Positions 1 through 5,571 of a DNA stretch of 7,214 bases are shown here, one piece after another. Every line of letters starts with the position of its first letter. Position 1 is the first letter of the stretch. Source of the stretch: Coriobacteriales bacterium (lineage in GTDB: Bacteria; Actinomycetota; Coriobacteriia; Coriobacteriales; UBA8131); NCBI GenBank assembly GCA_031286245.1, contig JAITUO010000135.1:1-7214 (forward strand), read 5' to 3'. The notes beneath the pieces are model-generated. The model searched no databases and was not told the origin of the DNA. It saw only the letters and a list, made by a program, of their open reading frames with translations. A program made the translations under genes and the position numbers.

Positions 1-522
1 CGATTCGGCTGGAATGCCCAAACTGATGTAAAAGCTCATCAGCATTTCGATCACTTCGGCATCAGCTGTCGGTTCGGCTGCTCCGATGATCTCAGCACCG
101 ATCTGATGGAACTCACGTAACCGTCCTTTTTGAGGCCGTTCATACCTGAACATCGACCCAGCGTAGTACAGTTTTAACGCCGAGGCACCAGGCGGTACCA
201 GCGACTGTTGGACTATCGCCCGCACGACTCCAGCCGTCCCCTCAGGGCGTAAAGCCAATGTATCTTTCGGCGGCACATCTCGTCCTTGGCTTATTTCCTT
301 GATACTATGCTGCGAGTGTACTAAAAACATCTCTTTGCCAACCACGTCAGTGGCTTCACCAATGCCACGTACAAAAACGTCCAGCTGCTCGAAAGTCGGT
401 GTTTCGACTGGTAGATATCCATATCGGGAGAAGACCTCAGCAGCCTTGTTTTGCATGGCCAGCCATTTAGCAGCCATTTCAGGTAGCAGGTCAGTAGTAC
501 CGGTTGGTGCGTTGAGTGACAT
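1..522 (-). CDS. hisS: Histidyl-tRNA synthetase, N-terminal part (cut by window edge)
   Basis: This gene charges tRNA-His with histidine in the cytoplasm. The 174 visible codons read from an ATG at 522 down to base 1 with no stop, so roughly the first 40% of a usual ~420-residue class II enzyme is present. The start MSLNAPTGTTDLLP matches the family's usual N-terminus (xAPRGTxDxLP). Motif 1 surroundings (RYGYLPVETPTFE, about residues 33-45) are followed by the ALRPEGTAG segment, which is a histidine/ATP-site landmark, and then motif 2 as SMFRYERPQKGRLREFHQ with its conserved arginine. A strong ribosome binding site, AAGGAAGG, sits about 5 bases before the ATG and supports this start. The upstream region carries a structured RNA and terminator, so either hisS has its own promoter in 523-680 or it is reached by readthrough. 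Recognition of the enzyme is secure; only its C-terminal part is unseen. Confidence 0.96.
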   Translation of the reverse strand, partial: MSLNAPTGTTDLLPEMAAKWLAMQNKAAEVFSRYGYLPVETPTFEQLDVFVRGIGEATDVVGKEMFLVHSQHSIKEISQGRDVPPKDTLALRPEGTAGVVRAIVQQSLVPPGASALKLYYAGSMFRYERPQKGRLREFHQIGAEIIGAAEPTADAEVIEMLMSFYISLGIPAES

Positions 523-680
523 CAGACCCTTCCTTAGTGATGGTATATCTTGTTACATCTCCTCTTGCACATAGTTTTGATTTGTCCGCCTTGCCTGGGT
601 GATCAGACTCTATCTTGCCTGTCTTGCTTCCAAGGATATCCAAGCTGTTGGAGTTGTTTGTGTGCAACCTCAGTAGTGTA
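523..680 (-). other. hisS 5' leader without a gene
   Basis: This stretch between the terminator at 683-720 and the hisS start holds the hisS ribosome binding site (AAGGAAGG on the minus strand) but no coding potential I believe. I could not pick a convincing -35/-10 pair here; weak candidates exist (for example TTGGAA followed 15 bases later by TAGAGT on the minus strand, near 600-632). hisS therefore either uses a weak local promoter or depends on readthrough of the upstream terminator. Confidence 0.4.
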
Positions 681-682
681 GC

Positions 683-720
683 AAAAACACCTCCGAACTG
701 CATCAGCAGCTCGGAGGTGT
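683..720 (-). terminator. Intrinsic terminator upstream of hisS
   Basis: On the minus strand a perfect 10-bp stem (ACACCTCCGA with TCGGAGGTGT; plus-strand arms 687-696 and 711-720) closes an inner CTGC/GCAG stem. It is followed directly by a T-run (five A on the plus strand at 683-687). It lies about 160 bases before the hisS start. It can serve as the 3' end of the structured RNA at 683-901, as an attenuator for hisS, or both. Its 5' arm (CACCTC) can also pair with a GGGGTG a few bases upstream, which would open the terminator. Confidence 0.85.
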
Positions 721-901
721 AATTACCGTCACCCCATCCTTGGATCCGGGTAGGATGAACCCACCTCGATAAAGGTGGGTGCCCGCACCGTGTTTTCCAG
801 CTTCCACAACAGCAGGAGGATACCTGTACAACACGGAATCCTAAGGCCCCTAGGTACGCATGTCGGTCCATCAAAAAAAGACCGGATCAAGAATGAGGCT
901 G
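683..901 (-). ncRNA. Structured RNA, candidate 6S RNA (ssrS-like)
   Basis: A minus-strand transcript from the promoter at 908-935 to the terminator at 683-720 would be about 220 nt and folds well. A closing helix pairs 834-846 with 738-748 (11 pairs, two single bulges), and an outer helix pairs 853-858 with 727-733. A long imperfect apical hairpin is bounded by CCGTGTT/AACACGG (830-836 with 788-794). An 8-bp hairpin (759-766 with 773-780) lies in the 3' half. The order GGAAGC, then AAAAC, then CACCCACCT, then AGGTGGGTTCA resembles the 3' half of E. coli 6S RNA (GAGAAGCC, AAAAC, CATTCACCTT, AGGGTTCA) recalled from memory. In B. subtilis a 6S gene is near hisS-aspS, which fits the context. Against this, the 5' strand of the central bubble looks very short. 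A hisS leader of another class is the alternative. That it is structured RNA is fairly likely; the 6S identity is tentative. Confidence 0.5.
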
Positions 902-907
902 CTTTCA

Positions 908-935
908 AGTATACCCCGATAGCCACCTATCTCAA
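908..935 (-). promoter_or_regulatory. Promoter for the structured RNA upstream of hisS
   Basis: On the minus strand TTGAGA (930-935) and TATACT (908-913) are separated by 16 bases, a good housekeeping sigma-factor promoter. Transcription would start near base 901, just before the folded region. Confidence 0.6.
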
Positions 936-974
936 AGCAACAGTTTTGGCATCGGAGCCTGAGTGTATCTAGTC

Positions 975-1032
975 GAGGCGGTGCTGCCGTGGCTTTGCCA
1001 CCGACGAGCGCAAGGCGGTAGGCTTGCGCCTC
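975..1032. repeat. GC-rich inverted-repeat cluster
   Basis: Several inverted repeats are packed into 58 bases that are GC-richer than their surroundings. GCGCAAG at 1008-1014 pairs with CTTGCGC at 1023-1029. GTGGC at 989-993 pairs with GCCAC at 997-1001, with outer CGGTG/CACCG. GAGGCG at 975-980 pairs with CGCCTC at 1027-1032, enclosing the others. The arms are partly mutually exclusive. No T-run follows on either strand, so it is not an obvious terminator. It could be a REP-like dispersed element or a small structured RNA; I do not recognise it. Confidence 0.55.
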
Positions 1033-1102
1033 CCTAATTCGTAACTCCTACTTGAACTATAGAGTCACAAATCAACTAGAATTTCATTGATTTTGTCTCG
1101 TT

Positions 1103-1136
1103 TGCTTGACTTCTACGCGGCTGTATAGCCTATAAA
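1103..1136 (+). promoter_or_regulatory. Possible plus-strand promoter
   Basis: TTGCTT followed after 16 bases by TATAGC, or the overlapping TTGACT followed after 19 bases by TATAAA, could form a sigma-70-type promoter pointing into the palindrome-rich region. Spacing is not ideal for the better-matching pair, so this is weak. Confidence 0.3.
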
Positions 1137-1155
1137 GTTGCAATCCTGGGAATTC

Positions 1156-1299
1156 GTGAGTTTTTGGCCAAAAAGGGGCGTTATGTATGGCTGTTTGGCC
1201 AAAAATGCCAGATCTGGTTTTCTCCACAATTTAAAAGTGCTGGTAGATGCGTTGAGCCAAAAATCCATAGGTGTGAAACCGATAGAGAACTATACATGA
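1156..1299 (+). CDS. Doubtful small ORF over the palindrome repeats (47 aa, or 38 aa from 1183)
   Basis: A GTG-started frame at 1156 preceded by GGGA, or an ATG at 1183 preceded by AAGGGG, runs to a TGA at 1297-1299. The C-terminal part (FLHNLKVLVDALSQKSIG, then VKPIENYT) looks protein-like, but part of the frame is made of the TTTTTGGCCAAAAA palindromes. Its stop overlaps the ATG of the next small frame as ATGA, an arrangement seen in coupled genes. No domain is recognised. It may be a short dispersed peptide family or just repeat sequence that happens to be open. Confidence 0.2.
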   Translation: MSFWPKRGVMYGCLAKNARSGFLHNLKVLVDALSQKSIGVKPIENYT

Positions 1300-1319
1300 G
1301 GGCTCTTTTTGGCCAAAAA
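1161..1319. repeat. Spaced palindromes TTTTTGGCCAAAAA
   Basis: A perfect 14-bp palindrome occurs at 1161-1174 and again at 1306-1319. A degenerate copy (TTTGGCCAAAAA) lies at 1194-1205 and a half copy (GAGCCAAAAA) at 1254-1263. Centre-to-centre distances are about 31, 58 and 56 bases. Symmetric sites of this length suit a dimeric DNA-binding protein, but they may also be a dispersed genomic repeat. No bound protein can be named from the sequence. Confidence 0.6.
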
Positions 1320-1397
1320 CTCCGAAATTTCCAGGAAATGCTTAATAGCGCGCGGAATGAGGAGCAAAAGAGTTGGTTACATTATGTCTTAAGATAA
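1296..1397 (+). CDS. Doubtful small ORF, 33 aa
   Basis: This frame starts at an ATG overlapping the previous TGA (ATGA) and ends in TAA. It encodes a short charged peptide beginning MRALFGQKLRNFQEML, predicted helical in its second half. The same frame stays open back to a TTG at 1164, giving a 77-residue version in which the motif LFGQK occurs twice, both times encoded by the palindromic repeats. There is no clear ribosome binding site and no recognised family, so its reality is doubtful. Confidence 0.18.
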   Translation: MRALFGQKLRNFQEMLNSARNEEQKSWLHYVLR

Positions 1398-1459
1398 TCT
1401 ACCCTCTGGCGTGGGTACACAAGCAGCCTGGTCGAGTTTTTTAGGCCAATTCATCCGTT

Positions 1460-1912
1460 TCAGGAGAGGTAGAGGTTCGCACAATAACTGCAACAGCCAC
1501 ACAAGACTAGAATCATTGCTGCGAGTGTGATAACCATACCCCAGGTCCAGGTGGAGATGGGGGTTTTCCTGGCAGAAGGTTTTTGGGGCGCCGGACTCTT
1601 CTGCTCTATCGTTATAGGAAGGCGCGGATTGACGCTGTGTCTTGGCGATGTGCTTTCCGGAGTGGCTGTTGTCGGTGGAGGAAGCTCCAAGGTAACTGGA
1701 GTTACTGGCTGCAGCCCCTGTTCGGACTGCGATTCCAGCTGTGGCCCCTGTTCGGTCTGCGTTTCGACCTGAGGCTTTGACTCGTTTTCCGGCCATAGCA
1801 GAGTCTGTGAAGCCTCCGCTTCCTCTGGTTGACGGACATTTGGGTCTTTCCAACAATGCCAGCAGATGGTTGAACCGTCAGCGATCTCATTTTCACAGTT
1901 TATGCATCGCAC
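1460..1912 (-). CDS. Zinc-ribbon protein with disordered linker and C-terminal membrane segment (150 aa)
   Basis: The start is a GTG at 1912, supported by GGGAG six bases upstream. The protein begins with a zinc ribbon of the short double-zinc-ribbon type: C3-x2-C6-x10-C17-x2-C20, with IADGSTICWHC matching the usual 'G..fC..CG' pattern. Residues about 24-120 are low-complexity, rich in Gln, Glu, Pro, Ser and Thr, and include a 10-residue duplication (ETQTEQGPQL / ESQSEQGLQP) encoded by a 30-nt tandem repeat. Residues about 124-146 form a single hydrophobic membrane segment that ends in an unusual cysteine cluster, CGCCSYC (C138, C140, C141, C144). The plan suggests a membrane-anchored protein with an N-terminal metal-binding head, presumably cytoplasmic. 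A second gene of the same plan lies at 3157-3852. No specific function is recognised. A hairpin at 1960-1991 separates it from the UroD-like gene upstream, so it may have its own promoter. Confidence 0.8.
   Translation of the reverse strand: MRCINCENEIADGSTICWHCWKDPNVRQPEEAEASQTLLWPENESKPQVETQTEQGPQLESQSEQGLQPVTPVTLELPPPTTATPESTSPRHSVNPRLPITIEQKSPAPQKPSARKTPISTWTWGMVITLAAMILVLCGCCSYCANLYLS
1711..1770. repeat. 30-nt tandem duplication inside the zinc-ribbon gene
   Basis: Two adjacent 30-base units (1711-1740 and 1741-1770) agree at 24 of 30 positions and share the core GCCCCTGTTCGG. They encode two consecutive 10-residue Gln/Glu-rich units in the linker. The repeat keeps the frame, as expected for a tolerant disordered region. 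Confidence 0.75.
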
Positions 1913-1959
1913 ATATTACTCCCTGGCTCACTAACCGTAATCTTCCAGCATATATTACT

Positions 1960-1991
1960 GCTGGCAGCCTGCCAAATGACAGGCTGCCAGC
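1960..1991 (-). terminator. Strong hairpin after the UroD-like gene
   Basis: A perfect 12-bp stem (GCTGGCAGCCTG with its complement; arms 1960-1971 and 1980-1991) with an 8-base loop lies about 50 bases beyond the stop of the UroD-like gene and before the zinc-ribbon gene at 1460-1912. No real T-run follows on either strand (AGTAATATAT on the minus strand), so it may stabilise an mRNA end or act as a weak or factor-assisted terminator rather than a classical intrinsic one. Confidence 0.55.
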
Positions 1992-2043
1992 GTTATTAAC
2001 TAAGCTTGCGATGCTCTGTTTCAGACAACTCAAAACAGAAGGA

Positions 2044-3030
2044 TCAATAATAGTCGAAACGCAGCTTCTTGAACTCATCAAATGCCCAACCAGCCCGTTC
2101 GATCTCTGCCTCTGTGAAAGAAACCATACCCACCGGATCCCATTCAAAGAGCGCAAAACCGCCACCAGGAGCCATTAGATCCATGTACTCCTTCATCAGG
2201 ACACGGACTTCCTCTTCGGTGGTGCCATCCGGCATCATGCGGACATCCATTCCACCACTGCACATCGCCATATTGGTACCAAACTTGGCCTTGATCGCTG
2301 CTTCATCATTGGAACGCTGGACAGGATCCCAGAAACTGACACCCATGTCCATCAACTCATCAAGGTAGAGCTCGAAATGCCCACAGTTGTGATGGCCACA
2401 GGGCAGTCCAGCCTCAACGAAGACAGAGTAATAACGCCGCCAGACTGGTGCGAAGATGTCCTTAAACATCTCCAGCGACAAGAATGGGTTGCGCTCATGT
2501 GCGATATCATCGCCAAAGTAACCATAGTCCAAATTGTAGTACTCGACCATTTTCTTGGCCATTCCAGTATAAAAATCACAGAGGTAGTTCAAAAGCTCCT
2601 TCACCTCGTCCGGTTCTTCGAAGCAGGCCATCAGACCATCGGTGAATCCCATGAAACCGACCAAATCTTGGAAAAAGCCCATGCTGGTCGAGCCACCAAA
2701 GGGCAGATCAGGATTGCGGTGATCATTGGCCTCTTTAGCCATGGCCTGCCAAGCAGATTCATCGAGACCAAGGTCTGGCACTTTGATGACATCCCGCCAT
2801 TTGGTGATGTCATTGAGGATAAAATCGTGCGTCTTAGGCATCGGGACATCCAAAACACCACTAGGCTTGACCCTTTCGACACCAAAGATGGTGACTCCAG
2901 TCCCGTCAGGATTCATTTGGCCGAACAGTTGTGGTGGCATATTGAACCCCCACATCATGCTGTACTCGGGAACATACTCAGGCACTTCCCGGTTTGCCAG
3001 TCGCAAGAAGTTGTCTCTGACACTTAACAT
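2044..3030 (-). CDS. Uroporphyrinogen decarboxylase-family protein, MtaA/CmuA methyltransferase-like (328 aa)
   Basis: The protein has the length and layout of the UroD-like TIM-barrel superfamily: a start of MLSVRDNFLRLANREVPEYV (family pattern 'R.n.l.al.ge.pd.vP'), a middle acidic segment YGYFGDDIAHER (about 169-180) and EAGLPCGHHNCGH (206-218) where relatives have 'HsCGn'. H214-x-C216 with C257 (MAMCSGG) matches the His-x-Cys...Cys zinc set of the MtaA/CmuA cobamide methyltransferases. True haem-pathway UroD lacks that set, so a role in moving methyl groups to or from a corrinoid protein or thiol is more likely; the substrate cannot be told. No corrinoid protein or reactivase is seen nearby. 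The ATG at 3030 is chosen because GGAGG lies five bases before it. An ATG at 3042 would place that site inside the gene and sits almost at the predicted transcription start. It ends in TGA. Confidence 0.85.
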   Translation of the reverse strand: MLSVRDNFLRLANREVPEYVPEYSMMWGFNMPPQLFGQMNPDGTGVTIFGVERVKPSGVLDVPMPKTHDFILNDITKWRDVIKVPDLGLDESAWQAMAKEANDHRNPDLPFGGSTSMGFFQDLVGFMGFTDGLMACFEEPDEVKELLNYLCDFYTGMAKKMVEYYNLDYGYFGDDIAHERNPFLSLEMFKDIFAPVWRRYYSVFVEAGLPCGHHNCGHFELYLDELMDMGVSFWDPVQRSNDEAAIKAKFGTNMAMCSGGMDVRMMPDGTTEEEVRVLMKEYMDLMAPGGGFALFEWDPVGMVSFTEAEIERAGWAFDEFKKLRFDYY

Positions 3031-3054
3031 CGTTTCCTCCATTCCTGATTGATG

Positions 3055-3083
3055 TATACACCTGCTAACTATACTCCAAACAT
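3055..3083 (-). promoter_or_regulatory. Possible promoter of the UroD-like gene
   Basis: On the minus strand TTTGGA is followed after 16 bases by TATACA, about 25 bases before the chosen start. A second TATA-like hexamer (TATAGT) lies between them. A terminator just upstream (3104-3138) makes a separate promoter here necessary, but the -35 match is only fair. Confidence 0.4.
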
Positions 3084-3103
3084 GCAGTGAACATGCTTTT
3101 TAC

Positions 3104-3138
3104 TCTAAAAATACCGCTAATCCCCCAATTAGCCTGGT
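3104..3138 (-). terminator. Intrinsic terminator after the second zinc-ribbon gene
   Basis: On the minus strand ACC-AG-GCTAAT, loop TGGGGG, ATTAGC-GGT forms a 9-bp stem with a 2-base bulge (plus-strand arms 3113-3121 and 3128-3138). It is followed by ATTTTTAGAG. It lies about 20 bases after the stop of the gene at 3157-3852 and before the UroD-like gene, so it separates these two transcription units. Confidence 0.7.
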
Positions 3139-3156
3139 AATAATCACCCCGCCAGA

Positions 3157-3852
3157 TCAGAGCCCTGACAGGAATGTCGAGAACAGATTGCAGTTGGCTA
3201 TCAGAACCGCCAGAGCGATGATAAAGATAATTGTCCTCAGCAGGCTAGTCTGGCCAGGACTTGGATAAGTGGGGGTAGGCAGGCGTTGAGTTGGCTTGGC
3301 TTGACCTGGAGCACTGGCCTGTCTGAAGTCTTCAGCAGTGGAGACGACCTTGGTCGATGGTTTTGGTGGCGGTGGTGATGGTACTGCCGGCTGTTGTGCT
3401 GGCAATGCAACCGAGCTCGCAGTAGGTGGTAATGGAGCAGCAGCTTGTTGGCTTTGTTGGCCTGTGGAGACGACCTTGGTCGATGTTTTCGGTGGCGGCG
3501 GTATTGGCACAACTGGCTGTTGAGCCGGTAGAGAAACCGATCGCTGTCGAGGTTGTTGATATGTACCTCTGTCAGGTTCAGATGGAGGATAATCGGCAGC
3601 TGCTTGCCTGGTGCTTACCATTGTAGATTGTTGTTGACCTCTGTCTTTGGTAAGCTCCCTGTCAATTCCATAAGGTTCTAGCTGACTAAAAAAAGCCGCT
3701 CCTGACCCAGACAGCAGCATATCTGATGGCAACAGAGTCGGTTCTGGCGGTTCAAGCGGTGCTCGTGGTTCAGGGATATCCTGGTCGGTTGCACAGTATA
3801 AACAAAAGCTCGAGCCGTCGGCAATTTCTCGACCACAGCCTTTACATTGCAT
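3157..3852 (-). CDS. Zinc-ribbon protein with Pro/Gln-rich repeats and C-terminal membrane segment (231 aa)
   Basis: The N-terminus carries C3-x2-C6-x10-C17-x2-C20 (CKGC ... IADGSSFCLYC), the same zinc-ribbon spacing as the gene at 1460-1912. Residues about 25-200 are disordered and rich in Pro, Gln, Ser and Ala. They contain a 26-residue repeat at 105-130 and 147-172 (core LPAQQPxVPxPPPPKxSTKV) with polyproline runs. Residues about 203-223 (SLLRTIIFIIALAVLIANC) form one membrane segment near the C-terminus. The likely plan is a membrane-anchored zinc ribbon on a flexible stalk; the polyproline suggests a protein-interaction or spacer role. The start at 3852 is preferred to an ATG 13 codons earlier because GGGAGG lies 5-6 bases before it and the zinc ribbon then begins at residue 3 as in its paralogue. 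It follows the ABC permease by about 100 bases with no clear terminator between them, so co-transcription with the transporter is possible. Function unknown. Confidence 0.8.
   Translation of the reverse strand: MQCKGCGREIADGSSFCLYCATDQDIPEPRAPLEPPEPTLLPSDMLLSGSGAAFFSQLEPYGIDRELTKDRGQQQSTMVSTRQAAADYPPSEPDRGTYQQPRQRSVSLPAQQPVVPIPPPPKTSTKVVSTGQQSQQAAAPLPPTASSVALPAQQPAVPSPPPPKPSTKVVSTAEDFRQASAPGQAKPTQRLPTPTYPSPGQTSLLRTIIFIIALAVLIANCNLFSTFLSGL
3337..3540. repeat. 78-nt direct repeat inside the second zinc-ribbon gene
   Basis: Two similar 78-base copies, at 3337-3414 and 3463-3540, are offset by 126 bases (42 codons). Each encodes the Pro-rich unit that ends PPPPKxSTKVVST. A long identical stretch (GTGGAGACGACCTTGGTCGA) occurs in both. 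The copies are in frame and point to expansion by slippage or recombination. Confidence 0.8.
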
Positions 3853-3881
3853 GATTGCCTCCCTCGCTGACAGCTTGCTTA

Positions 3882-3905
3882 CATATGGCACATACAGACC
3901 ATATG
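3882..3905. promoter_or_regulatory. Inverted repeat upstream of the second zinc-ribbon gene
   Basis: CATATGG at 3882-3888 and CCATATG at 3899-3905 form a 7-bp inverted repeat with a 10-base spacer, about 30 bases before the start codon. Each arm contains the palindrome CATATG. Spacing and position suit an operator, but no regulator is known from the window. Confidence 0.4.
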
Positions 3906-3955
3906 AATTTGTCGTTCTCTACTCTACCAGAAACCGATCAGGTGTTACCAATTAC

Positions 3956-5557
3956 TCAGACAGTTAAGTCCCGCCGCTGGTAGAGCAATAGACCGATGAC
4001 TGTCATTATGATAGCGATAACAGTTAAGACAGCGATAGCATTGATGTTCATCTCGTCGACAGGTAGTTTTGGAATGTGAGTGAATGGAGTGGCTTTCACA
4101 AGCCACTCTGGAAGTATGCCAGGAAATCTACTGACCAATGATACGAAGAAAGAGAAACCGACATAGCCCCAGATAGCTGTTGCAGCTTTTGGCAACAAGC
4201 CAACCAAAAATACTGCAACGCCAATTAAAGCCCAAAGGGCAGGTAAATAGACCAAACTGGCTTTGAGCAGTTCGGTATAACTGACAGTTTCGTCCATGAC
4301 AATAGATCCGGCAATGTACAACCCAGTCGAAGCAGATAACAGAAGCAAGACACTGGAGACATAAGCCAGGATGACAAAAGATCCCAGGTAATTGAACCTT
4401 CAAACTGAACGAGCCAGGACATGTTCTGCGCGCCCGTCCTTCTCCTCAGCCAAAGGACGTAGGCTGATAGATAAAACCGGAACCAGACAGACCAAAGCTC
4501 CGATCAGATTCACCATAGTGGTAAACATCATGGCAGCAGAAAAGCGGTCACTGGTGCCAATCAACTGTTGATAAAGTGGGCTTTCGGCGATGAATGTGCC
4601 GATATCACCTAAGATCGAACCATAAGAGGCTCCTAGTAAAAACACCACAACCAACCAGACAGCAAAGTTCCCCCGCACCAGGCGGAGAGCCAGGCCATAA
4701 GGCGACAACAGCCATTGTGATGCCTTTGACCGTCCTGGTCTGGCTGGAATAAAACCCTGGTCGATGTCGCGCTGTGCATTGAATACAAAAGCTGCGCCCA
4801 TAATGATCAGGCATTCAACAACCAGGATAGGTATAGGCCACCAATGATTCTCAACAAAAACCTGGGTACGCAGGACTAAGCCCAGTGGACTGACTAGTGA
4901 GGCAAGTTCATTGTTGATATCTCCAGCAGCGCGAAGTAGGTAAAAAACACCAAGAGCTAAAAATGAATAGACAATCGCTCCATTCGAGTTGGCAGAGAAC
5001 TGGCTGAATAAAGCAGCGATTGTCGCAAAAAGCAAGCCGATAATGCCTAGAGATGCTCCATAAAGCATCGAATTTGCCAAACCCATACCAGCGATTCGCA
5101 AAGCTGTAATGCCCAGGCCGATCATCAAAGCCAACAGACAGTTAATCAGCAACGCAGTGATCAGTGAAGCATTCAATACTGCCAGACGTCCGGTTGGTAG
5201 TGAGCGGACGACTTCCAAACGTCCGCGTTCCTCGTCTGATCGGGTATGACGGACTACTAGTAAGATATTCATTACTGAAACTCCGATAACAACCCATAAC
5301 AGCATGGTGTTGGCATACATGGCTCCAATGGTGTAATTCTCTGCTCCGTAGACTGGGCCCATCATTGCCACAATACCAGGATTATCTAATGTGATAGCCA
5401 AGGCGCTACGAGCGAGATCATCGAAACCTTTTGACATGCCGTATGCCAGCAAAACTGAGAATAACGTCAATGCTATCAACCAGATTGTCGACACCATTCG
5501 CTCACGCTTGAGCATCAAGAAGACAAGCCTTAATGAATTGCTAAATAATCCTTGCAT
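3956..5557 (-). pseudogene. ABC-2 efflux permease, interrupted by an in-frame TGA at codon 386
   Basis: Read as one frame this is a 533-codon, polytopic membrane protein of the duplicated ABC-2/tetronasin-type exporter permeases, which are usually about 530 residues. The first half holds ERGRLEVVRSLPTGR (about residues 110-124) in a cytoplasmic loop after a membrane helix. The second half repeats the motif as EKDGRAEHVLARSV, then the stop, then RFNYLGSF. The TGA is at 4400-4402. The frame then stays open for 147 codons with membrane helices and the typical end LLLYQRRDLTV, so nothing but the one codon is wrong. The tail has no ATG or binding site near its beginning. The start is the ATG at 5557, with GGAGG nine bases upstream; a TTG at 5566 lies directly on that site. 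It overlaps no gene and begins 14 bases after the ATPase stop. As written, a 385-residue truncated product lacking the last ~4 helices is expected. A sequencing error or stop readthrough could restore it. Confidence 0.85.
4400..4402 (-). other. In-frame TGA codon within the ABC permease
   Basis: The codon order is GCT CGT TCA GTT TGA AGG TTC AAT. The same position in the first-half copy of the motif is glycine (LPTGR), and homologues commonly have Gly or Ser there. A single base change from GGA (Gly), TCA (Ser) or CGA (Arg) would produce it. TGA is the stop of all five other or final reading frames here, so a changed genetic code is unlikely. Confidence 0.85.
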
Positions 5558-5571
5558 GGTCAGCAACCTCC

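Noticed and set aside
683..901. A T-box riboswitch for hisS
   Set aside because: The conserved T-box sequence (AGGGTGGNACCGCG) is not present in recognisable form and no Stem I motifs were found; GGATGGGGTGACGG is only loosely similar. Kept as an alternative to test, not as a call.
491..972. Open frames of 127 and 65 codons over the hisS leader
   Set aside because: They cross the terminator and the folded RNA, overlap the hisS start, lack binding sites and have unprotein-like composition.
1389..1856. A 155-codon frame overlapping the first zinc-ribbon gene
   Set aside because: The other frame has a Cys4 zinc ribbon, a binding site and a membrane segment; this one has none.
2377..3027. A 216-codon plus-strand open frame across the UroD-like gene
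   Set aside because: It is the antisense shadow of a recognised protein; it has no start signals and its translation matches no family I know.
3031..3042. Start of the UroD-like gene at the ATG at 3042
   Set aside because: It would put the GGAGG site inside the coding sequence and lacks a properly spaced site of its own; the ATG at 3030 fits both spacing and family length.
3337..3540. CRISPR-like spaced repeats
   Set aside because: Only two copies exist, they are imperfect, and they lie in frame inside a coding sequence as a protein repeat.
3956..5557. A changed genetic code in which TGA means an amino acid
   Set aside because: Both zinc-ribbon genes, the UroD-like gene, the ATPase and the permease all end in TGA at the expected family length, and a ribosome binding site follows the ATPase TGA at once.
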